Assembly (NCBI RefSeq): GCF_019797865.1
Contig: NZ_CP081869.1
Coordinates: 3,373,501-3,437,500 of the forward strand
Direction of reading: 5' to 3'
DNA from: Chenggangzhangella methanolivorans
GTDB lineage: Bacteria > Pseudomonadota > Alphaproteobacteria > Rhizobiales > Methylopilaceae
Length of the DNA: 64,000 bases
In this document: in pieces, positions 33,663 to 42,024 of the stretch
How positions within the stretch are numbered: position 1 is the first letter of the stretch
Layout of the letters: every line of letters starts with the position of its first letter
Notes under the pieces: generated by a model
Told to the model about the DNA's origin: nothing
The model's database searches: none
Seen by the model: the letters and a program-made list of their open reading frames with translations, nothing else
Program-made: the position numbers and the translations under genes

Positions 33663-34973
33663 ATGAGCAAGAAAGACCTGTCGACCTTGCTGACCACCGG
33701 CCTCGGCCGCCGTGACGTGCTCCGCGCCGGCGCCTATACGGCCGCGACGCTCGCCGCCGCGCGCGTGCTGTCGCCTTCAGGCGTGTTTGCGCAAGGGAGC
33801 GGTCCCGAGACCACGAAGGCCAAGCTCGGCTACATCGCGTTGACCGACGCAGGCCCGCTTTTCGTCGCCAAGGAGAAGGGCTTCTTCGACAAGTACGGGA
33901 TGACCGAGGTCGAGGTCGCCAAGCAGTCGTCCTGGGGGACGACGCGCGACAACATCGTGCTGGGCTCGGGCGGCGGCGGCATCGACGGCGCGCACATCCT
34001 CACCCCCATGCCGTACCTCATCACGTCAGGCGCCGTGACCCAGAACAAGGCCGGCACCCCGATGACGATCCTGGCGCGCCTCAACGTGGCGGGCCAGTGC
34101 ATCTCGGTCGGCCAGGAATACGCCGATCTCAAGCTCGGGACCGACGCAGCGCCCTTCAAGACAGCGCTGGAGAAGAAGAAGGCCTCGGGCAAGGACGTGA
34201 AGGCCGCCATGACGTTCCCGGGCGGCACCCACGACCTCTGGATCCGCTACTGGCTCGCCGCCGGCGGGATCGACCCGAACAAGGACATCCAGACCATCGT
34301 GGTTCCGCCCCCGCAGATGGTGGCGAACATGAAGGTCGGCACGATGGACACCTTTTGCGTCTGCGAGCCGTGGAACGAGCAACTAAAGAACCAGAAGATC
34401 GGACGGCGCTGACCCACGGGCGAACTCTGGGACAAGCACCCCGAGAAGTCCTTCGCCCTGCGCACCGACTATGTCGAGCAGAACCCGAAGGCCGCGATGG
34501 CCTTGCTGCTGGCCGTGATGGAGGCCCAGCAGTGGTGCGAGAAGATGGAGAACAAGGAAGAGCTCGCGACCATCTGCGCCAAGCGCAACTGGATCGGCGC
34601 GCCGGTCGCCGACATCGCCGACCGCATGAAGGGCAAGTTCGACTACGGCGCGGGCAAACCTGTGGTCGAGAACTCGCCTTACATCATGCACTTCTGGAAG
34701 GACCACGCTTCCTATCCCTTCAAAAGCCATGACCTCTGGTTCCTGACTGAGGACATCCGCTGGGGCTATCTGCCGGGCACGACCGACACCAAGGCGCTGA
34801 TCGACAAGGTCAACCGCGAGGATCTGTGGCGCGAGGCCGCCAAGACGCTCGGCGTTTCGGACGTGCCCGCCTCCACGTCGCGCGGCGTCGAGAAGTTCTT
34901 CGACGGCAAGGTGTTCGACCCCGAAAAGCCCGCCGAATACCTCGAGAGCCTCAGCATCAAGCGCATGGTCTGA
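33663..34973 (+). CDS. nrtA: Nitrate ABC transporter substrate-binding protein NrtA (local double indel)
   Basis: Periplasmic nitrate/nitrite-binding protein with a twin-Arg signal (GRRDVLRAGAYTAATLAAA). Mature features include AKLGYIALTDAGPLFVAKEK, TFPGGTHDLWIRYWLAAGGI and PPPQMVANMKVGTMDTFCVC. An in-frame TGA at 34410-34412 interrupts the gene, yet the frame before and after is the same. Between them, the +2 frame reads TALTHG, giving IG-TALTHG-ELWDKHPEKS. So one base is missing near 34401 and one extra G sits near 34419, two compensating indels. The start is the ATG at 33663 (a TTG at 33651 is an alternative). Confidence 0.88.
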
Positions 34974-35043
34974 GCGTCCCGGGCGGGGCGGTCCCTCGCG
35001 GCTGCCCGCCTGACGCCGGCCTCCCCGTTCTCCGGAGACATCC

Positions 35044-35958
35044 ATGACCCCGACAGCAGCCGCGACGTCCAACGTGACGCAACTGAAGCCACAGGCGGCC
35101 GCGCCGACCGCGACGGTCGTGCCGCTGCCGGCGCCTGCGGCCAAGAAGCCGTTCTTCAGCCCGCGGGCCAAGACCCGCATGATGGAGTGGGGCGCGACCG
35201 TGATCCCGCCGCTGCTCACCACCGCGGTGCTGCTGATCCTGTGGGAGGTGCTCTGCTCGTCGCCGACCTCGTCGCTGCCGGCGCCCTCCAAGGTCGTCTC
35301 CGACACCTGGGAGCTGATCGCCAACCCGTTCTACGACAACGGCGGCAACGACAAGGGCCTCGGCTGGCAGCTCTACGCCTCGCTGAAGCGCGTGGCGCTC
35401 GGCTATGCGCTCGCGGCGATCGTCGGCATCGGCCTCGGCGCGCTGGTCGGCGCCTCCACCTGGGCGATGCGCGGGCTCGATCCCGTGTTCCAGGTGCTGC
35501 GCACCATCCCGCCGCTCGCCTGGCTTCCGCTCTCGCTCGCGGCGTTCCGCGACGGCGAGCCCTCGGCGATCTTCGTGATCTTCATCACCGCGATCTGGCC
35601 CGTGATCATCAACACGGCGGTCGGCATCCGAAACATCCCGCAGGACTACAAGAACGTCGCGCAGGTTCTTCGGCTCAACCCGATCGAATATTTCCATAAG
35701 ATCATGCTTCCGGCGGCGGCTCCGTACATCTTCACCGGTCTTCGTATCGGTATCGGCCTGTCGTGGCTGGCCATCGTCGCGGCCGAGATGCTGATCGGCG
35801 GCGTCGGAATCGGCTTCTTCATCTGGGACGCGTGGAACTCGTCGCGCATCAGCGACATCATTCTTGCGCTCATCTATGTCGGCGCGGTCGGCTTCGTGCT
35901 CGACCGGATCGTCGCTCTCATCGCCGTCGCGGTCACCCGCGGCACGGCCAACGCCTGA
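35044..35958 (+). CDS. nrtB: Nitrate ABC transporter permease NrtB
   Basis: Inner-membrane permease, 304 residues. A Pro/Ala-rich N-terminus precedes about six transmembrane segments. The ABC-coupling EAA-like loop is visible around VAQVLRLNPIEYFHKIMLPA, and IPPLAWLPLSLAAFRDGEPS is characteristic of the NrtB/SsuC group. It follows nrtA by 70 bp and precedes nrtD by 11 bp. No frameshift. Confidence 0.92.
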   Translation: MTPTAAATSNVTQLKPQAAAPTATVVPLPAPAAKKPFFSPRAKTRMMEWGATVIPPLLTTAVLLILWEVLCSSPTSSLPAPSKVVSDTWELIANPFYDNGGNDKGLGWQLYASLKRVALGYALAAIVGIGLGALVGASTWAMRGLDPVFQVLRTIPPLAWLPLSLAAFRDGEPSAIFVIFITAIWPVIINTAVGIRNIPQDYKNVAQVLRLNPIEYFHKIMLPAAAPYIFTGLRIGIGLSWLAIVAAEMLIGGVGIGFFIWDAWNSSRISDIILALIYVGAVGFVLDRIVALIAVAVTRGTANA

Positions 35959-35969
35959 GGACCAGATCC

Positions 35970-36767
35970 ATGAGCAAGGCCTTTCTCACCATCGAGCACG
36001 TCGACAAGTCCTTCACCCGCGGGGCGATGACCAACGAGGTGCTGACGGACATCTCGCTCAGCGTGAACCAGGGCGAGTTCATCTCGATCATCGGCCATTC
36101 GGGCTGCGGGAAGTCGACCCTCCTCAACATCGTCGCCGGCCTCACCCAGGCGACCAAGGGCGTCGTCTTCCTCGAGGGCAAGGTGGTGGACGAGCCGGGG
36201 CCGGAGCGCGCCGTCGTGTTCCAGAACCACAGCCTGCTGCCCTGGCTCACCTGCTACGAGAACGTGTCGCTCGCCGTCGACAAGGTGTTCGGCCGCACGA
36301 AGTCGAAGGCCGAGCGCCACGACTGGGTGATGCACAAGCTCAAGCTCGTGAACATGGAGCACGCCAAGGACCGGCGTCCCTCCGAGATCTCGGGCGGCAT
36401 GAAGCAGCGCATCGGCATCGCCCGCGCGCTCGCCATGCAGCCGAAGGTGCTGCTGCTCGACGAGCCCTTCGGCGCGCTCGACGCGCTGACCCGCACCCAT
36501 CTGCAGGACCAGGTCATGCAGATCCAGGCCGAGCTCAACAACACGGTCTTGATGATCACGCATGACGTCGACGAGGCCGTGCTGCTGTCGGATCGCATCG
36601 TGATGATGACCAACGGCCCCTCGGCGCGGATCGGCGAGATTCTCGACGTCGACCTGCCCCGGCCGAGGAAGCGCCTCGAGCTCGTCTCGGACCGCACCTA
36701 CATCGCGGCCCGCGCGGCTGTGCTCAAGTTCCTCTACGAGCGCCACAAATTCGTCGAGGCGGCCTGA
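35970..36767 (+). CDS. nrtD: Nitrate ABC transporter ATP-binding protein NrtD
   Basis: Cytosolic ATPase, 265 residues, lacking the extra substrate-binding domain of cyanobacterial NrtC. Walker A is GHSGCGKSTLL, the Q-loop is in VFQNHSLLPWLTCYENV, the signature is ISGGMKQRIGIARALAM, Walker B is LLLDEPFGALDALTR and the switch His is in MITHDVDEA. The C-terminal part (NGPSARIGEILDVDLPRPRK) is typical of nitrate and taurine type importers. The start ATG is at 35970, 12 bp after nrtB. Confidence 0.92.
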   Translation: MSKAFLTIEHVDKSFTRGAMTNEVLTDISLSVNQGEFISIIGHSGCGKSTLLNIVAGLTQATKGVVFLEGKVVDEPGPERAVVFQNHSLLPWLTCYENVSLAVDKVFGRTKSKAERHDWVMHKLKLVNMEHAKDRRPSEISGGMKQRIGIARALAMQPKVLLLDEPFGALDALTRTHLQDQVMQIQAELNNTVLMITHDVDEAVLLSDRIVMMTNGPSARIGEILDVDLPRPRKRLELVSDRTYIAARAAVLKFLYERHKFVEAA

Positions 36768-36816
36768 GCGATGGGCGGGGCGGCACGCTTCACAGGCGAT
36801 GAGGCGGATCGGTTCC

Positions 36817-36845
36817 GCCCCCTCTCCCGCGTGCGGGAGAAGGGG
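36817..36845. repeat. Hairpin of the CCCTCTCCCGC type
   Basis: CTCCCGC-GT-GCGGGAG flanked by CCCC and GGGG forms a strong stem between nrtD and the FAD oxidoreductase. It resembles short intergenic CCCTCTCCC palindromes common in this group. It could weaken transcription between the transporter and enzyme genes. Confidence 0.5.
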
Positions 36846-36884
36846 TCCCCCGCGTCGCGCCTCACCTTGCGAGGAGCCTGACCC

Positions 36885-38096
36885 ATGGAGCGCGAACGCC
36901 TCGTCGTGGTGGGGGCCGGAATGGCGGGCCTGAAGCTCCTCGAGGAGCTGAAGAGCCGCTGCCCCGGCCGCTACAACGTCACCGTCGTCGGCGCCGAGCC
37001 GGAGCCGGCCTACAACCGCGTGCTGCTCTCCTCGCTGCTCGCCGGCGAAGCGAGCGACGAGGATCTCGCGCTGAAAGAGCGCGCCTGGTACGGCGCGAAC
37101 GGCTATCGCCTCTTCACCGGGGCCGAGGCGCGGGCGATCGACCGGGCGGGCAAACGCGTGACGCTGCGCGACGGCCGGGTGCTGGCCTATGACAAGCTCG
37201 TGCTCGCGACCGGCTCGGAGCCGATCCGGCTGCCGCTGCCGGGCGGCCACCTGCCGCAGGTGCTGACCTTCCGCGACCGCTGCGACGCCATGAAGATGAC
37301 GGCGCTCGCGACGCCCGGCGCCCGCGCGGTGGTGATCGGCGGCGGCCTTCTGGGCCTCGAGGCGGCCTATGGCCTCGTGAAGCTCGGCTGCGCGGTGACC
37401 GTCGTGCATCTCGCCGACAAGTTGATGGAGCGCCAGCTCGACGCCGCCGGCGCCGCGACGCTCAAGCGCGCGCTCGAAGCCAAGGGGATCGCCTTCGCGC
37501 TCGGCGCGCAGAGCGAGACCATTCTGGGCGAAACCCGCGTCGAGGGCCTGAGGCTCGCGACCGGCGAGGTGCTGCCCGCCGACATGATCATCATGGCGTG
37601 CGGCGTGCGCCCGAATGCGGTTCTCGGCCGCGCCGCGGAGCTCGAGGCCAAGCGCGGGATCCTGGTCGACGACGCGATGCGCGCCTCCGATCCGGACGTC
37701 TTCGCGATCGGCGAATGCGCCGAGCACCGCGGCGTCGTCTACGGCCTCGTGGCGCCGGCCTACGAGCACGCCAGGACGCTCGCCGCCCATCTCGCGGGCG
37801 AGGCCGAGATCTATGAGGGGAGCCTGCTCTCCACCAATCTCAAGGTCTCGGGCGTCTCGGTGTTTTCGGCCGGGCTCGTCGAGGCCGAGGAGGGGTGCGA
37901 GACCGTGCTGCTCGCCGATCCCGGCCACGGCCACTACCGCAAGTTCCTTGTGCGCGAGGACCGGCTCGTCGGCGCGATCCTCGTCGGCGAGGCCTCGGAC
38001 GCGCTCTGGTACCTCGACCTGATCGCCAAGGGGGAGGCGCTCGGCGCCATGCGCGACGACCTCGCCTTCGGGCGCAGCTTCGCGATGGCGGCGTGA
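36885..38096 (+). CDS. FAD-dependent NAD(P)H oxidoreductase of the nitrate operon
   Basis: A 403-residue flavoprotein similar to the N-terminal domain of NirB nitrite reductase and to rubredoxin reductases. The FAD dinucleotide motif is VVVGAGMAGLKLLEEL (residues 6-21), followed by the family's YNRVLLSSLLAGE. A second GxGxxG for NAD(P)H is VVIGGGLLGLEAAYGLVKLG (about 145-164), and DVFAIGECAEHRG closes the FAD site. It lacks the Fe-S and siroheme domains of NirB, so it probably passes electrons from NAD(P)H to NirA or NasA. AGGAG precedes the ATG. Confidence 0.88.
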   Translation: MERERLVVVGAGMAGLKLLEELKSRCPGRYNVTVVGAEPEPAYNRVLLSSLLAGEASDEDLALKERAWYGANGYRLFTGAEARAIDRAGKRVTLRDGRVLAYDKLVLATGSEPIRLPLPGGHLPQVLTFRDRCDAMKMTALATPGARAVVIGGGLLGLEAAYGLVKLGCAVTVVHLADKLMERQLDAAGAATLKRALEAKGIAFALGAQSETILGETRVEGLRLATGEVLPADMIIMACGVRPNAVLGRAAELEAKRGILVDDAMRASDPDVFAIGECAEHRGVVYGLVAPAYEHARTLAAHLAGEAEIYEGSLLSTNLKVSGVSVFSAGLVEAEEGCETVLLADPGHGHYRKFLVREDRLVGAILVGEASDALWYLDLIAKGEALGAMRDDLAFGRSFAMAA

Positions 38097-38115
38097 GGAG
38101 GCGGGGGATGGGACC

Positions 38116-38235
38116 GCGTGCTTCGAGACGCGGCCTGCCGGCCGATCCTCAGCATGAGGGAGGTTTGAGGCTCCCAACGGTCCTCATGGCTCGAGGAGCC
38201 TCGGCGACAGCCGGGGCGTCCCGAAGCGCGCAGTT
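38116..38235. repeat. Intergenic palindromic repeat, family A copy 1
   Basis: Approximately 120 bp between the FAD oxidoreductase and nirA. Left end GCGTGCTTCGAGACGCGGCC, inner GATCCTCAGCATGAGG; the right half is the partial complement with TCCTCATGGCTCGAGGAGCC and GTCCCGAAGCGCGCAG. It is the most diverged of the four copies in this window. Confidence 0.8.
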
Positions 38236-38264
38236 CCGTTCGAGTTCGAACTCTTGGGTGTGAG

Positions 38265-40070
38265 ATGAGCGGCGATTTTTCGGCGGACCAGAAGCGCTAT
38301 CTCGAAGGCTTCGTCTCGGGCGTGCAGGCCGTGCGCGGCTCGCGCGGCGCGCCGGGCTTCGGCGGGGCCGTGCCGTTCCAGGGCGCCGGCGACAAGGGCC
38401 TGCCCGCGCCGCAGCAGCAGGCGCCTTCAGGCCCCGACGCGGTCCATCTCGAGGCCATGGCCAGGCAGGAGGCGGCGGGCAAGAAGCTCGTGCCGCAGGA
38501 GAAGGCCAAGCGCGAGGAGCACCCGTTCGACGCCTATGCGCGGCTGAAAGGTCTCGCGGCGGAGAACAAGTTCGCGAAGTCGCTCGACGACTTCCGCATC
38601 CGCTTCCACGGCCTATTCTATGTCGGCCCGACGCAGGACGCGTATATGTGCCGGCTCAGGATCCATAACGGCATCCTGAAGGCCTGGCAGTTCCGCGGCG
38701 TGGCCGATCTCGCCGAGCGCCATGGCGGGCCGTATTCCCACGTCACCACCCGCGCGAACCTGCAGGTGCGGGAGATCGACGCCGCGAACGGCATTCCGTT
38801 CATCGAGGGGCTGGTGGACCTCGGCCTCACCTCGAAGGGCTCGGGCGCCGACAACATCCGCAACGTCACCGGCACGCCGACGGCGGGGATCGACCCGCAG
38901 GAGCTTGTCGACACGCGGCCCTACGCCAAGGAGTGGCACCACCACATCCTGAACGACCGCTCGCTCTACGGCCTGCCGCGCAAGTTCAACGTGGCGTTCG
39001 ACGGCGCCGGCCTCATCGCGGCGCTCGAGGACACCAACGACATTGGCTTCCAGGCGGTCGAGGCGCTCGACGGCCACGGGATCGAGCCCGGCGTCTGGTG
39101 GCGTCTCGCGCTCGGCGGCATCACCGGCCACAAGGACTTCGCGCGCGACACCGGCGTGATCGTGCCGCTTGGGCAGGCCATCAAGGTCGCGGACGCGATC
39201 GTGCGCGTCTTCATCGCGAGCGGCGACCGTTCGGACCGCGCCAAGGCGCGGCTCAAATACGTGCTCGACGCGTGGGGCTTCGAGAAATTCCTCGAGGAGG
39301 TCGAGAAGCTTCTGGGCTCCAAGCTCGTGCGGGCTCCGGCGGGCGCGCTTGCGCCGCGGCCCGAAAGCGACCGGCTCGCCCATATCGGCGTCCATCCCCA
39401 GAAGCAGTCCGGCCACAACTGGATCGGCGTCGGCCTCACGCTCGGCAAGATGACCTGCGAGCAGATGCGGGCGATCGCCGACATCTCCGAGCAGTATGGC
39501 GATCGCGATATTCGCCTCACCGTCTGGCAGAACCTGCTGATCTCCGGCGTCCGCGACGAGTTCGTCGACGAGGCGCGCGCGAAGATCGCCGAGATCGGGC
39601 TCGCGACCGAGGTTTCGAACGTCCGTGCGGGGCTGGTCGCCTGCACCGGCAACCGCGGCTGCAAGTTCTCGGCCGCCGACACCAAGGGGTTCGCGGACCA
39701 GATCGCGACCCATGTCGACGCGATCGGGCTCACCGTCGACACCCCGATCAACATCCACGCCACCGGCTGCCACCACTCCTGCGCCCAGCACTACATCGGC
39801 GACATCGGGCTGATCGGCGCGCGGGTGCCGGTCGGCGAGGAGGACACGGTCGACGGCTTCGACGTGCTGGTCGGCGGCGGTTTCGGGACCGACGCCACCA
39901 TCGCGCGCGAGCTCGTCGCCAAGGTGAAGGGCGAGGACTGCCCGGCGCTCGTCGAGAAGATGCTGCGCGGCTACCTCGCCAAGCGCGACGGCGAGGAGAC
40001 CTTCGCGGCCTTCACGCGGCGCCACGAGATCGTCGAGCTGAAGTCGATCTTCGAGCTGGAGGACGCGTGA
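38265..40070 (+). CDS. nirA: Ferredoxin-type nitrite reductase NirA
   Basis: A 601-residue siroheme/4Fe-4S enzyme reducing nitrite to ammonium with six electrons. Two ferredoxin-like repeats are visible. The cluster and siroheme Cys residues are ACTGNRGCKF (C-x5-C) and TGCHHSCAQHY (C-x3-C), at about residues 460 and 505. Other family stretches are SHVTTRANLQVREIDAANGI, NVTGTPTAGIDPQELVDTRP and TVWQNLLISGV. A roughly 85-residue N-terminal region is Pro/Gln-rich. It is intact and sits mid-operon, flanked by family A repeats. Confidence 0.93.
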   Translation: MSGDFSADQKRYLEGFVSGVQAVRGSRGAPGFGGAVPFQGAGDKGLPAPQQQAPSGPDAVHLEAMARQEAAGKKLVPQEKAKREEHPFDAYARLKGLAAENKFAKSLDDFRIRFHGLFYVGPTQDAYMCRLRIHNGILKAWQFRGVADLAERHGGPYSHVTTRANLQVREIDAANGIPFIEGLVDLGLTSKGSGADNIRNVTGTPTAGIDPQELVDTRPYAKEWHHHILNDRSLYGLPRKFNVAFDGAGLIAALEDTNDIGFQAVEALDGHGIEPGVWWRLALGGITGHKDFARDTGVIVPLGQAIKVADAIVRVFIASGDRSDRAKARLKYVLDAWGFEKFLEEVEKLLGSKLVRAPAGALAPRPESDRLAHIGVHPQKQSGHNWIGVGLTLGKMTCEQMRAIADISEQYGDRDIRLTVWQNLLISGVRDEFVDEARAKIAEIGLATEVSNVRAGLVACTGNRGCKFSAADTKGFADQIATHVDAIGLTVDTPINIHATGCHHSCAQHYIGDIGLIGARVPVGEEDTVDGFDVLVGGGFGTDATIARELVAKVKGEDCPALVEKMLRGYLAKRDGEETFAAFTRRHEIVELKSIFELEDA

Positions 40071-40089
40071 TGGCGGGCGCGGAAACCGA

Positions 40090-40203
40090 CTGCTTGCTTC
40101 GAGACGCCGGCCTCCGGCCGGCTCCTCAGCATGAGGAGGATCTCAGCCGCACAAACGGTTCTCATGCTGAGGAGCGTCGCAGGCGCGTCTCGAAGCCAGC
40201 AGT
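40090..40203. repeat. Intergenic palindromic repeat, family A copy 2
   Basis: Approximately 114 bp between nirA and the CysJ-like gene. Left: TGCTTCGAGACGCCGG then GCTCCTCAGCATGAGGA. Right: TTCTCATGCTGAGGAGC then GCGTCTCGAAGC. The two halves are long inverted complements and would form one large hairpin in the operon mRNA. Confidence 0.85.
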
Positions 40204-40230
40204 GTCCTCTCCGATCGTCGGAGCACGTCC

Positions 40231-41859
40231 ATGACCGCCCAGACCCCGATCCTGCCTCCGCTCATTCCCGAGAACGCGCCGTTCAGCCCCGAGCAGCGCG
40301 CCTGGCTCAACGGCTTCTTCGCCGGCATCCTGTCGATGGACGGCGGCCCGCAGGCGCTCTCGCGCGACGCCGCGACGGCGCTGCTCGGAAGCCCGCTCCC
40401 CGGCGAAGCGCAAAGCGCGCCGGCCGAGGAGGACGACGGCGCCCCCTGGCATGACGCCTCGATGCCGATCGACGAGCGGATGGAGCTCGCCAAAGACCGG
40501 CCGGTCTCGCGAAAGATGTTCGCGGCGATGGCGCAGCAGGACTGCGGCCAGTGCGGCTACCAGTGCGAGACCTATTCGGCCGCGATCGCCGCGGGCGAGG
40601 AGAAGAAGCTCAACCTCTGCGTTCCGGGCGGCAAGGAAACGCAGCGCATGCTGAAGAAGCTCGCGGCGGATCTCGAGGGCGGCGCAGCGGCTCCCGCTGC
40701 CGTGGCGCCTACGCCCGCGGTTCCGGCGATCGAGCTCGGCCGGTCGCGCGAGCATCCGGTCGAGGCGACGTTCCTGTCGCGCCTGCGCCTCAACGGCGAC
40801 GGCTCGGACAAGGAGACCAACCACGTCGAGATCGACCTTTCGGCCTGCGGCCTGACCTATGAGCCGGGCGACAGCTTCGGGCTTTTCGCCACCAACTGCT
40901 CGGAGCTCGCAGGCCTCGTCGCCAAGCGCCTCGAAGTGTCGACCGATGAGCCCGTGACCCATGACGGCGAGACCATGCCTTTCGGCGTGTGGCTCTCCGA
41001 CAAGGTGAGCCTCGGGGCCGCGCCCGACGCGCTGTTCGAGCTGATGGGGGCGCTCGCGAGCGATCCGGACGACAAGACGAGGCTCGCGCGGCTCGCCGAG
41101 GGCGAAGATCCGGACGGCGATCTGATGAGCCTCGACGTTCTGGCGGCGCTCGAAAAATTTCCGGCCGTGACGCCGGCGGCGGCTGAGTTCCTCGGCGCGC
41201 TCGATCCCGCTGCAGCCGCGGCTATATTCGATCTCGTCCGCGCTTTCCGCCGATCCCGGCAAGGTGAGCCTGACGGTCGACAGCGTGCGCTACCGCATCG
41301 CCGAGCGCATGCGCAAAGGCCTCGCCTCCACCTATCTCGCCGACCGCGTCGAGCCGGGCTCGAAGCTCAAGGTCTATGTCCAGAAGGCCCATGGCTTCGG
41401 CCTGCCGGCCTCGGGCGAGGTCCCGATCATCATGGTGGGGCCGGGCACCGGCGTCGCGCCGTTCCGCTCGTTCCTGCGGGCGCGCCGCGCGACTGAAGCG
41501 ACGGCGGCGCGTGGCTGTTCTTCGGCCACCAGCGCGAGGCGACCGACTTCTTCTATCGCGAGGAGCTCGCCGAGCTGGAGGCCGCAGGCGCGTTGACCAA
41601 GCTCTCGCTCGCCTGGTCGCGCGACGGGGACAGGAAGGTCTACGTCCAGGACCGCATGCGCGAGTCCGGCGCCGAGCTCTGGAGCTGGCTGGAGCGGGGC
41701 GCGCATTTCTACGTCTGCGGCGACGCCAAGCGCATGGCGGCCGACGTCGAGAAGGCGCTGATCGACATCGCGGCCGAGCACGGCGCGAAGGGCGAGGGCG
41801 CGAAGGCCTATATCGGCGAACTCAAAAAGGCCGGCCGCTACCAGGCGGACGTCTACTGA
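40231..41859 (+). CDS. CysJ-like NADPH reductase with 4Fe-4S domain, nitrate operon (frameshifted twice)
   Basis: Electron-transfer flavoprotein related to sulfite reductase alpha subunit. A short N-terminal part (FSPEQRAWLNGFFAGIL) is followed by a 4Fe-4S 'FeS' motif DCGQCGYQCETYSAA plus LNLCVPGG (about residues 104-140) where CysJ normally has flavodoxin. Then come the FAD-binding domain (YEPGDSFGLFATN, LQPRLYSISS) and NADPH-binding domain (MVGPGTGVAPFRSFL, FYVCGDAKRMAADV, ending in DVY). One extra C in the CCC at 41206-41208 hides LQPRLYSISS, and one missing base near 41499 breaks before AWLFFGHQREATDFFYREE. The restored length is about 543. It probably feeds NasA or NirA. Confidence 0.85.
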
Positions 41860-41872
41860 TGGCGCCGCGGAG

Positions 41873-41993
41873 ACCGTCTGCGCGCGTCGAGACGGGCCTA
41901 CGGCCCTCCTCGGCATGAGGGAGGGCGGAGCAGCGACAACGGTCCTCATGCTGAGGAGCCGGACGAAGGCCGGCTTCTCGAAGCACGCAGTTC
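41873..41993. repeat. Intergenic palindromic repeat, family A copy 3
   Basis: Approximately 120 bp between the CysJ-like gene and nasA. Left: GCGCGTCGAGACGGGCC then CCTCCTCGGCATGAGGG. Right: GTCCTCATGCTGAGGAGCC then TTCTCGAAGCACGCAG. Orientation and size match copies 1, 2 and 4. Confidence 0.85.
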
Positions 41994-42024
41994 GTCTCCG
42001 CTTCTCTTCGCCGACGAGCCCCAG

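Noticed and set aside
34410-34412. In-frame TGA in nrtA read as selenocysteine or programmed read-through
   Set aside because: The flanking codons are wrong in that frame, the +2 frame gives the family sequence across the stop, and many other indels occur in the window.
36885-38096. Large subunit of NADH-nitrite reductase NirB
   Set aside because: Only the FAD/NAD-binding part is present; BFD Fe-S and siroheme domains are absent and a separate complete NirA follows.
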